From a virus: a stretch of DNA of 30,347 bases. The number at the start of each line of letters is the position of its first letter. Position 1 is the first letter of the stretch. The notes under the pieces are model-generated. The model made no database searches and was not told the DNA's origin. It saw only the letters and a list, made by a program, of their open reading frames with translations. Shown here one piece after another: positions 14,852-23,544 of the stretch. The stretch is taken from IMG/VR virus record IMGVR_UViG_3300010160_000164, positions 1 through 30,347 of that record; one strand, written 5' to 3'. The position numbers and the translations under genes are program-made.

Positions 14852-17800
14852 TGTGGCATAATAAATACATAGGATTACCATACAAGCACAATGGCAGAGA
14901 GCACTCAGGTACTGACTGTTGGGGATTAGCACGTCTAGTATATCAAGAGCAGTTTAATATTGATTTGCCAAGTTTGGTAGAAGATTATGATGGTAGTACT
15001 GGTAAAAATATTCGTGAACTAGTCAACATTCAATTTGGTATGAATTTACCAAGTTTGCTAGAAGACTGTGTTGGTGATAAAAATATTCGTGAACTGGTAA
15101 GTATTCAAAAAGAATCGTGGCAGTTGGTTACTGTGCCAGAAGTTCCGGATCTATGTGTATTCAAAATTTTTGGGCAACCAACTCATATTGGTATTTATAT
15201 TGGTAATAATAACTTTTTACATATAAATGAGGGCCAAACTAGTATAGTTGAGTCACTAAATAATCTTAATTGGGCTAAACGATTAGAGGGTATATATAGA
15301 TATTGCCCTAAAAAAGTTCAGTTAACCGGAGCACCACACCCATTACAAACTCAAAATATAGTTACAGATTGGGTAGCAGCTGGAAAAAATCTAGAAGAGT
15401 TATCTGTTTACATTAAGCAAAAGTATCAAATTAGTGATGCACTATTTGAAAGAGTTATTATACTTGTTGATGGTATGCCTGTAGATAAAACACACTGGCA
15501 TACAAGAACTTTATTGCCCGGCGAGACTATTGCATATAGAGTACTACCTGGTTTAAGGGCACTAAGAACTTTAGCAACAATTGCTTTAGTTATTGCTATA
15601 GCAACATATGCTCCACAGTTTGCTGCTTATGTAACAGGGGCTACAGAGGGGCTTGCGTATAATGCTGTATATATAGGTACAGCAGCTGCAATGTCGTATG
15701 TTGGCAGCAAATTAATTGATGCAATTGCACCAGTTAGAATGCCTAACGGCCCAAATAATCCCGGCACACCAGGAACCTTAAATTTATTCAACGGTACAAC
15801 TAACCAGATGAATAGATTTGGGGCCATTCCTGTAGTATTAGGCAAAGTTCGTATGACTGGAGTATTAGGTGCCCAACCTTATATTCATAGTTTAGAAAAC
15901 AGTAACAATATTACTACACTATTGATCTGGGGATTCGGACCACTAGCAATTGAAGATTTACAAATTGGTACCATACCACTTACAAGTTTTTATAATGACT
16001 TAACTACTGGTACACTAAGTCAATTAGCTCCTGCACATTTATATGGTTACTCAACAGAAGATCAAGATGCTTTTAATAGCATTTATGGTCAAGAAATTCA
16101 ACAAGTATATGCTAGTGCTGGAGGACCTGTAGAATTAGTAAATAACGCTACTTTGGGTAATCCTTGGACTGAAATTAGTTTAACTGACAAAGTTACCAGC
16201 ATGGCCCTAAGCTTTACCTTTCCACAAGGTTGTAGAGCAATTAATGTAAAAAACGGCGATATTAGTACTGCACAAACTGATATAGAAATTCAGTATAGAC
16301 CTGCATATGATGCAGACGGCAATAGAAATACTAGTAATGCTACTTGGGTATCACAAGGCGGGTATGCTACAGCGGTTAATACAAATTTACTAAATCCACA
16401 AGTTAAAACTTGGGTTGTAGGCATTCCTGCACCAATAGATTTTCCTGAAACCACAAATAATCCTGACTACAGCATCCTATATCAGTGGCATACTATTAGT
16501 ATTGGACAAGGAGGTAGGCTTACACTATCATCAGGCACTCCTACTCCTAATGCTACTGATACTAGTATTCCAAATGATATAAAAAGTTACTATTATCGGA
16601 AAAATTTTGCTAGTTTATCGCTGGTAGCTCAACCTTGGTCAAGTACTGGTATATATAAACTTAATGATTTAGTTAAATATAATGGAGGAGTATACGCTAG
16701 TTTACAAAATCAAAATACTAATCATGAGCCTAATGGTACGGCTGGTGATATGTACTGGTCATATCCAGAACCCTCTAGTATCTATCTATATGTAGTTAAG
16801 CCACAAATACCACAAGGCGATATAAAGCTATATGATTTTTGTTTAAAAACTGGTGTTGGACTTTTTGGTTCAGTAGTTGATAATCGCGGTACAGTAGATG
16901 TTAACTATACAGGCTTAAGTCTTAATATTGTTAGTAATAGTACTAATGTAGTAGACTGGGCTCAAACAACACCTACTTCTGTAGCTGTAACTATTAATGG
17001 TGGAAAACTATTAGGTACAAGCTATCAAACTGGTACAGAAAATTTAATATTTAATGGTACTAGTTTTAGCAATGTTACTGCTTTTACTAGTAGTAATAAT
17101 ACTCTTTCTACTTGGTCACCTTTGTTAATTAATAATGGAATTTGGGCAACAAGTGGACAAAACGTTGTAGATTTAGATGCAACAGTATCATTTCCTGTTG
17201 ATGGATATTATACAGTTGAAATGGCTGTAGTAGGTTCTGCAAATTTATATATTGCCGCAACGGATTATAATAGTACTGGTAATACTGGAGGTCTTGCAGG
17301 GGCTTGGTTAAATGCAATTAGATCAAACCCAACCTCAAAATTAGATATAGAAGATTTAACACCTGTACTTAGTATTGAAAATAATTTTTTTGGAACTAGG
17401 TTTACAACTTCAGTAAATGTTACAAAAGGTATTAGAAAAGTAAGACTAATTGGTAGAGGGGATGCTAGTTTTAGTACTGGCGGGGTTTCCTATGCCGGAC
17501 GTGTTGCACTAAGAGTTACTTATATAGCTGGAGGCGATTTAAATCCTAATCCACAAACTACTAATACAATTTCAATTGGTATTGCTGGTACTTATGAAAA
17601 ACGAAAAGATCCATTTAACTATATCTATCGGTTTTATAATCTTCCACAAGCACAGTACGATGTTAGAGTACGCAGAGCAAATTCTGATAAAGATGAAGAG
17701 GGTGATCTTAGATTTTTCTATAATGTACAAGTTAATTCTTTAACGGGATTTAGCAATAATGGTCCTACCACTAATCCACCAGGATGTTACCTAGCAAAAA

Positions 17801-19761
17801 GTGCAATTAGACTTGAAAGTACCGGTAAAGTTAATGGTACTGTAGATGGAATTAATGCATTAGTCACTACTAAAACTTATGATTGGAATGGTACTGGTTG
17901 GAATAATAATGATCCTAATACGCCCATTAATACCCTATCAAATGGCACTAATTGGATACCAGATAGGCCAACTAATAATCCTGCTAGTTTATTTATTTAT
18001 GTTCTTACTCATTGTGCTAATGCCTATGCAATACCTATAGCAAAAGTAAGTGCACAATTTGATTTATTAAAATTACAAGAGTGGCATACATTTTGTTTTG
18101 TTAAAAAATTAGCATTTAATAGTGTGATTACAAATACTCAAAGTGTTATGGATACACTCAGAGATATTTGTGCTGCCGGTCTTGCTAGTCCAGCAATAAT
18201 AAATGGTAAATGGACAGTTATTATTGATAGACCGCGACAATATGTAACCCAATATTTTACTCCGCATAATAGCTGGGGATTTGAATCATCAAAAACATTA
18301 CCAAGGCTACCAGACGCATTAAGGGTTACTATTCAAGATGAATCTAAAGCGTATCAACAAGATGAGTTTTTTGTGTACAGAGAAGGATTTACAGAGTCAA
18401 CAGCAAAAATTTATGAACAAATAACTTTTCCTGGTGTAACTAATAAAACCCAAGCCATATACTTGGCAAAATTTCATTTAGCACAAGCAAAACTACGTCC
18501 AGAAACTTACAGCATTAATGCAGACTTTGAACATTTAGTGTGTACTAGAGGTGACTTAGTCAGAGTTTCGCATGATATTCCTCAATGGGGTATTGGAACT
18601 GGTAGAATTACAAAAATTGAAAATCCTACTATTAATACTACTAAGCTAACCTTAAGCGAAGACTTTTATATAGAACCAAATAAAATATACATTATTAGAA
18701 TTAGAACTGTAGCGGGTGCAGTTGTAAAAACTTTTAGTACACCAGTAAATATTGGTGCGCCACAGTATACAAACGAAATAACTATTAATCAACAATTACT
18801 GTTACTATCTACTCCTCCGGAAGTAGATAATTTGTATATGTTAGGAATTACTACTACATTAACACCTACTAGTTATACTGATTCTCAAGAATTAGTTGTA
18901 CTAAGTGTTGAAACTCAGTCTAATAATACTGCAAGACTTACACTTACAGACTATTCACCTACACTGTACGACGATAATTTTACTAATGATGTATTTTTAC
19001 CAAATATTACTGGTGGAAATACTGATGTATTAATACAACGTATTACACAAGTACCTATTATTGTTAATACAAGTAGTGATCCGCTGTATGCAATACAAAT
19101 ATCTCCAGGTGTATATCAAAATACATTAATTGTAGCTATTGGACACCCTACAGGACTTCCTGCGCTTGCAACTAAGATTCAATTAGCTATTGTTGAAGGT
19201 GATGCTCAATTTAATGACGATACATTAGCTGGGGTTATGACAGTTGATAAATCTCAAAGTGCTTTTTCAATACCTGGATTAATTTCTAATAGTGGATATA
19301 AAATTAAAGTCAGGTATTCTAATGCAACTGGTAGTATAGTAGGACCGTGGTCATATCCACCAACTACAGTTTCTATTACTGGAAAAAGTGGACTAAGTTA
19401 TATGGAGCCTCCACCAATAGATGTTTTATTAGATGATCACTATATATACATTACTCCACAAAACTTTGATTTATTAAGTAACAGTGATTTTAAAGCCTAT
19501 GAATATAGAGTATACAGAAATCCAGGTAGTGGTGATTTTTGGGAATTAGGCTCTGGTTTAATAGATATAAAATCAGTTCAAAGTCGTGGTCCCGGTAGAA
19601 TTAATATTATCGATTACGATTTAGGTACGGGTATAAATCCTACACCTAGGCTTAGTTTTACAGGCGTTCAATACAGAATTGCTTGCAGAACTGTAGATAC
19701 AAACAACAACTATAGTATTACTAGTTCTCTAGGAGTAGTAATTGTGACTCACATAAAGTAA
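14851..19761 (+). CDS. Tail tip fusion: NlpC/P60 peptidase (K) + I-like + host-specificity J-like protein
   Basis: The 1636-residue protein joins three lambda-type functions that are usually separate. Residues 1-150 are an NlpC/P60 peptidase: Cys23 in GTDCWGL, His112 in PTHIGIYIG, His124 in FLHINEG; it likely trims peptidoglycan at entry. Residues about 160-235 resemble gpI, and about 236-295 contain two hydrophobic helices with YVGSKLIDAIAP. From about 300 the J-like central tail-tip protein follows (FGAIPVVLGKVRMTG, YIYRFYNLPQAQYDVRVRRAN, LRDICAAGLASPAIINGKW). Extra parts are a CBM5/12-like patch (594-637: W596, Y602, VKYNGGVYAS, W636), a beta-rich lectin-like insertion (about 690-895) and an FN3-like domain near 1425-1510. 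A 26-residue duplication lies in the peptidase. The protein forms the tip hub and probably contacts the host receptor. Confidence 0.87.
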   Translation: MWHNKYIGLPYKHNGREHSGTDCWGLARLVYQEQFNIDLPSLVEDYDGSTGKNIRELVNIQFGMNLPSLLEDCVGDKNIRELVSIQKESWQLVTVPEVPDLCVFKIFGQPTHIGIYIGNNNFLHINEGQTSIVESLNNLNWAKRLEGIYRYCPKKVQLTGAPHPLQTQNIVTDWVAAGKNLEELSVYIKQKYQISDALFERVIILVDGMPVDKTHWHTRTLLPGETIAYRVLPGLRALRTLATIALVIAIATYAPQFAAYVTGATEGLAYNAVYIGTAAAMSYVGSKLIDAIAPVRMPNGPNNPGTPGTLNLFNGTTNQMNRFGAIPVVLGKVRMTGVLGAQPYIHSLENSNNITTLLIWGFGPLAIEDLQIGTIPLTSFYNDLTTGTLSQLAPAHLYGYSTEDQDAFNSIYGQEIQQVYASAGGPVELVNNATLGNPWTEISLTDKVTSMALSFTFPQGCRAINVKNGDISTAQTDIEIQYRPAYDADGNRNTSNATWVSQGGYATAVNTNLLNPQVKTWVVGIPAPIDFPETTNNPDYSILYQWHTISIGQGGRLTLSSGTPTPNATDTSIPNDIKSYYYRKNFASLSLVAQPWSSTGIYKLNDLVKYNGGVYASLQNQNTNHEPNGTAGDMYWSYPEPSSIYLYVVKPQIPQGDIKLYDFCLKTGVGLFGSVVDNRGTVDVNYTGLSLNIVSNSTNVVDWAQTTPTSVAVTINGGKLLGTSYQTGTENLIFNGTSFSNVTAFTSSNNTLSTWSPLLINNGIWATSGQNVVDLDATVSFPVDGYYTVEMAVVGSANLYIAATDYNSTGNTGGLAGAWLNAIRSNPTSKLDIEDLTPVLSIENNFFGTRFTTSVNVTKGIRKVRLIGRGDASFSTGGVSYAGRVALRVTYIAGGDLNPNPQTTNTISIGIAGTYEKRKDPFNYIYRFYNLPQAQYDVRVRRANSDKDEEGDLRFFYNVQVNSLTGFSNNGPTTNPPGCYLAKSAIRLESTGKVNGTVDGINALVTTKTYDWNGTGWNNNDPNTPINTLSNGTNWIPDRPTNNPASLFIYVLTHCANAYAIPIAKVSAQFDLLKLQEWHTFCFVKKLAFNSVITNTQSVMDTLRDICAAGLASPAIINGKWTVIIDRPRQYVTQYFTPHNSWGFESSKTLPRLPDALRVTIQDESKAYQQDEFFVYREGFTESTAKIYEQITFPGVTNKTQAIYLAKFHLAQAKLRPETYSINADFEHLVCTRGDLVRVSHDIPQWGIGTGRITKIENPTINTTKLTLSEDFYIEPNKIYIIRIRTVAGAVVKTFSTPVNIGAPQYTNEITINQQLLLLSTPPEVDNLYMLGITTTLTPTSYTDSQELVVLSVETQSNNTARLTLTDYSPTLYDDNFTNDVFLPNITGGNTDVLIQRITQVPIIVNTSSDPLYAIQISPGVYQNTLIVAIGHPTGLPALATKIQLAIVEGDAQFNDDTLAGVMTVDKSQSAFSIPGLISNSGYKIKVRYSNATGSIVGPWSYPPTTVSITGKSGLSYMEPPPIDVLLDDHYIYITPQNFDLLSNSDFKAYEYRVYRNPGSGDFWELGSGLIDIKSVQSRGPGRINIIDYDLGTGINPTPRLSFTGVQYRIACRTVDTNNNYSITSSLGVVIVTHIK
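14953..15108 (+). repeat. Tandem duplication inside the NlpC/P60 domain
   Basis: Two adjacent units, 14953-15033 (81 bases) and 15034-15108 (75 bases), encode near-copies: FNIDLPSLVEDYDG...KNIRELVNIQ and FGMNLPSLLEDCVG...KNIRELVSIQ. The stretch AAAAATATTCGTGAACT is identical in both. It sits between the catalytic Cys23 and His112, in the loop after the first helix, so the active site can stay intact. Confidence 0.9.
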
Positions 19762-19770
19762 GGGATTATT

Positions 19771-22700
19771 ATGGCAGTAAGAGCATACTTAAATCCTGGA
19801 ATTAAGTCGTTAAACTTAAGTATAAGTTCACCTACAGATGTATATACTGGTAGGTTTAGAAATGATTTAACAACGGTTAAAGTTTGGTGCTATTTAACCT
19901 CTGGAGCGGACTTAACCACACAAAGCCCTCCCACAGGTAATTTAGTGTACGACGGACTAAGCCTACAAGTTCATATACCTAACTTAATACCCAATAGTAG
20001 ATACTATGTTAAGTACGCATTGGTATCTAATATTGACGGCAGCCCCCTAGGTTATACAGTTTCCGGCGAACTAAGTTCATTTGTGTATGAAAATCCCACA
20101 GATGGCGAATACTTATTAGCAGGCGATGGTGACGGCGGATTTCAAAACGTTATATTAGACACTGGTTTAACGCTTGATAATAATACACTAAAAACCACAG
20201 GGCTTGCAAAAACTACAGAAAGCTTTGTGGTTATGGGCGGCAGTGGTAATTTAACTAATGAGCGTGTACTAACACAAGGTGCAGGCATTATTATTGAAGA
20301 TCGCGGCCCTAATAATGCAGTTGTTATTAGTATCGGGGGTGTAGGTGCCCTAACTAGTGTAGGTATTGGTACTCCTGAAAATTTCTTTTTAAAGGTATCA
20401 AATAACCCGCTTACGGCTGATGGAAATCTTGGTTTAAGTTATTCTGAAGGCAATGCTTTGCCGGTCACCTCAGGAGGTACAGGCAGAGCTAATCTTGGTA
20501 GTGGATTGCTAAAAGGCAATACTACTGGTGCAATTATCACCGGTGTAGCAGGCGTAGATTACATTGGTCCTACTACCGGCGCGGACTTATTAATGGGCAA
20601 CGGCAGCGGTGGCGTAAGAAATGTTAGTATTGGCGACAATATTATTTTTGCTAATAATACAATTAGCGCTGATTTTAGTGCTGCTACAGCTACCCTATTA
20701 ACTGGTGTAGGTAATACATATCCTATTATAAGTAGCGGAGGCACTGCTCCTAATATTAGTCTTGACATTGTGCCTGTTAGGTTAGGTGGTACGGGTGCAA
20801 GTGCTGCGGGCAACGCGCGCAGAAATATTTTGCCGCTTGCAAATAATGTGGCTTTTAAAAAATATGTGTTAACTTTAGACGCTACTGGAGTTGATTCTAA
20901 TTGGGAAGCTACTCAAGTTCCTGCAAATGTAGTTAGTAAAGTTAATGCAACTGGCCCGCTTGAAGTAACTATCTACAAACCAGAAGGAACCCCGGGACTA
21001 TATGGTGCCGAACATGCTAATATTGCATTAACAGGTATTGTTAACATAGCAAATGGTGGCACTGGTGCTAATACTGCAGCAAATGCTAGAATTAATTTAC
21101 TACCAAATTACATTACTAAAGGTACAAAATTTTTACGAGTTAATGCTGGCGAAACAGATGTTGACTGGGTAGATGTGCCTATGCCTAATTTAATAGGCGG
21201 CTATGTTACTGGTACTGGTAATTTAGGCAGAGCAAATGCTGAAGTTACTGGAATTGCATCACCACCAAATGTTTTAAGTTTAAGAAGTAACTACAATAAC
21301 AATAACTATCCAACTGCTTTTGGTAATTTACTTACCCTAGGCGGCGAAGGTGACGGACAATTATATGTTGGTTGGCCTAATACAGGTGGTACTAATGGTA
21401 ACGCTACGGTAAGTGCAGATAGTTATATACGTAGTCGCAGAGACGTAAGTAATAGTTGGAGTCCTTGGGCCAGAATTATTACTAGTGTTAACTATAATAG
21501 TGGCGACTTTTTTGCAAATGTTGCTATTACTGGCAGCTATACAGACCTGTTAGGTAAACCAGCATTAAAAAATGTGGCTATTACTGGCAGCTATGCAGAT
21601 TTAATTGATAAACCAACAATATTTAGCGGCAATTATGCAGATTTAACTAACAAACCAGTACTTACTACATCACTTGCTAATTTAACAGATGTTAATACTA
21701 CTGGCGTAAGTGCTGGACAAACTTTACTTTATAACGCTAGTACTCAAACTTGGAAATCTGGTACTCTTAGTATAGGTTATTCAGAAAGTGCTAATACTGC
21801 TAATACTGCTCTTAAAGCAAACTTTGCAGAAACCGCTAATAGTGTGGCACTAGTAGTACCTATTAATAAAGGTGGTACAGGTAGTGATAATAGGCAAGGG
21901 GCAATTAATGCGCTAGCAGGAAATGCATCTATAGGTAGATTTCTGCGTGGAGACGGTAGTAATGTGACCATGTCTAATATTGCTGCTAGTGATTTAGCTG
22001 GACTTACTATTGCTGCTAATATTACTGGCAGTGCGGGCAGTACAACATTTGCAACTTCAGCAGGTACTATTAGTGGTAATGGAATAATTTCAATTGCTAA
22101 TGGTGGTACAGGAAAAAATAATAGACAAGACGCAATTAATGAATTAACTAATAATGCAAATACCGCCGGAAAATTTTTACGAATAAATGCTCAAAACAAT
22201 GCTGTAATGGATTTTATTACAGCCCAAGACCTTGCCGGACTTACTATTAGTGGAAACGTTAGTGGTAGTGCTGGTACTATAACTACTACTTTAGGGATTG
22301 GTTTAGGCGGTACAGGACAACAAACTAGACAAAATGCTATTAATTTTTTAGCTTCTAATAATGCTTCAAATGTACGTGCCGGACTATATGGTGATTCTAG
22401 ATTTTTTAAATCTGACGGCACCAATATGGTTATGTCTAATATTGCTATTGCAGATGTGCCTACACTAAATCAAGACACTACAGGTAATGCCGGTGGTTTA
22501 GTAAGTACGTATATAGTGCCTGCTAGACAAGGTGGCACTGGTCAAGGTGGTGCAAGTGCCTATGTAATTGGTGATATATTATACGCAAGCAGCAATATTG
22601 CCCTAAGTAAATTAGCTGCTGTAACTGCAGGTAACGTATTAATATCGGCAGGAGCTAATACGGCTCCGGCATACGGTAAAGTAAACTTACAGACTATGAC

Positions 22701-23544
22701 TACTGGAACACTTCCGGCAGGTCAAGGCGGTACAGGAAACGGTAATACTCCAACAGGTACGGGCAACGTAGTTTTACAAACCAGTCCTGCATTAATTACG
22801 CCTAATATTGGAACACCTAGTTTTGGTGTATTAACAAATTGCACAGGATTACCGTTAGGAGGTACTGGTGTTACTGGTATATTAAACGTAGCTAATGGTG
22901 GTACTGGTAGATCATCTCTTGGTGCTTCGTTATTAAAAGGTAATACATCTGGTGCAATTATTTCAGCTACTGCTGGAACTGATTATGCTTCTCCAACTAG
23001 CGGTAGTGGCCTTCTTGCTGGTAATGGTGCTGGTGGGTTTACCAGCGTTACACTTAGTGGTCCACTAAGTTATACTGGCGGAGTACTGAGTTCTACCGCA
23101 TTAGATAATAGCCTTTCATATACTTGGACAGCCTTACAAACTTTTAATAAATCGCTATTTGTTTCTCCAACAGAAGTAATTGTTATTAACGGAACTTCAC
23201 CAAGTGGAACAGTAGTATTAGACGCCGCTACTTCTCCTATACTGTATACAACTGCAAATCCAACAGCAAACTGGACCCTAAACATAACAAGTGTGGGAAC
23301 CTTGCTAAATGTAAATAATAGATCCCTAACTATTATTCACATAGTAACTAACGGAACTCCTGCTTATTATCAAAGCGCACTACAAATTGATGGTGTATCG
23401 CAAGCGGCAAGTGCTGTAAAATGGTTAGGAGGTCTTGCACCTACTAGCGGCGGTGCAAGTAGCATAGATATTTATTCACTAACAATACTTAAAAATAACT
23501 CAGGAGTTTATACTACTGTAGCTAGTGTAGCGAGGTATGCATAA
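19771..23544 (+). CDS. Tail fibre protein with GGTG repeats and pyocin-knob-like domain
   Basis: The 1257-residue protein begins with an FN3-like region (residues about 1-110) that may dock on the J protein. The shaft holds ten 'GGTG' motifs, for instance IANGGTGANTAANARINLLP, typical of phage side or central fibres and likely marking trimeric beta-structure units. In the middle (about residues 472-573) GNLLTLGGEGDGQLYVGW, YIRSRRD and SWSPWARIIT resemble the pyocin-knob / fibre-knob domain. Next come short repeats of the type ITGSYTDLLGKP. The C-terminal ~130 residues (SLTIIHIVTNG, LQIDGVSQAAS, VKWLGG, IDIYSLTILK) match a C-terminal beta domain shared by many fibre proteins of aquatic phages. 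It likely binds the cell surface. An AAGGGA site precedes the ATG; the stop overlaps the next start (TAATG). Confidence 0.87.
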   Translation: MAVRAYLNPGIKSLNLSISSPTDVYTGRFRNDLTTVKVWCYLTSGADLTTQSPPTGNLVYDGLSLQVHIPNLIPNSRYYVKYALVSNIDGSPLGYTVSGELSSFVYENPTDGEYLLAGDGDGGFQNVILDTGLTLDNNTLKTTGLAKTTESFVVMGGSGNLTNERVLTQGAGIIIEDRGPNNAVVISIGGVGALTSVGIGTPENFFLKVSNNPLTADGNLGLSYSEGNALPVTSGGTGRANLGSGLLKGNTTGAIITGVAGVDYIGPTTGADLLMGNGSGGVRNVSIGDNIIFANNTISADFSAATATLLTGVGNTYPIISSGGTAPNISLDIVPVRLGGTGASAAGNARRNILPLANNVAFKKYVLTLDATGVDSNWEATQVPANVVSKVNATGPLEVTIYKPEGTPGLYGAEHANIALTGIVNIANGGTGANTAANARINLLPNYITKGTKFLRVNAGETDVDWVDVPMPNLIGGYVTGTGNLGRANAEVTGIASPPNVLSLRSNYNNNNYPTAFGNLLTLGGEGDGQLYVGWPNTGGTNGNATVSADSYIRSRRDVSNSWSPWARIITSVNYNSGDFFANVAITGSYTDLLGKPALKNVAITGSYADLIDKPTIFSGNYADLTNKPVLTTSLANLTDVNTTGVSAGQTLLYNASTQTWKSGTLSIGYSESANTANTALKANFAETANSVALVVPINKGGTGSDNRQGAINALAGNASIGRFLRGDGSNVTMSNIAASDLAGLTIAANITGSAGSTTFATSAGTISGNGIISIANGGTGKNNRQDAINELTNNANTAGKFLRINAQNNAVMDFITAQDLAGLTISGNVSGSAGTITTTLGIGLGGTGQQTRQNAINFLASNNASNVRAGLYGDSRFFKSDGTNMVMSNIAIADVPTLNQDTTGNAGGLVSTYIVPARQGGTGQGGASAYVIGDILYASSNIALSKLAAVTAGNVLISAGANTAPAYGKVNLQTMTTGTLPAGQGGTGNGNTPTGTGNVVLQTSPALITPNIGTPSFGVLTNCTGLPLGGTGVTGILNVANGGTGRSSLGASLLKGNTSGAIISATAGTDYASPTSGSGLLAGNGAGGFTSVTLSGPLSYTGGVLSSTALDNSLSYTWTALQTFNKSLFVSPTEVIVINGTSPSGTVVLDAATSPILYTTANPTANWTLNITSVGTLLNVNNRSLTIIHIVTNGTPAYYQSALQIDGVSQAASAVKWLGGLAPTSGGASSIDIYSLTILKNNSGVYTTVASVARYA
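20473..23055 (+). repeat. Repeated GGTG fibre modules
   Basis: Ten degenerate modules with GGTG lie between these points. The first (20473 on) and last (22897 on) share an extended pattern: LLKGNTTGAI / LLKGNTSGAI, then AGVDYIGPT / AGTDYASPT and MGNGSGG / AGNGAGG. Three middle modules share 'GGTG..xRQ.AIN.L..N'. This shows shaft growth by internal duplication. Confidence 0.8.
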
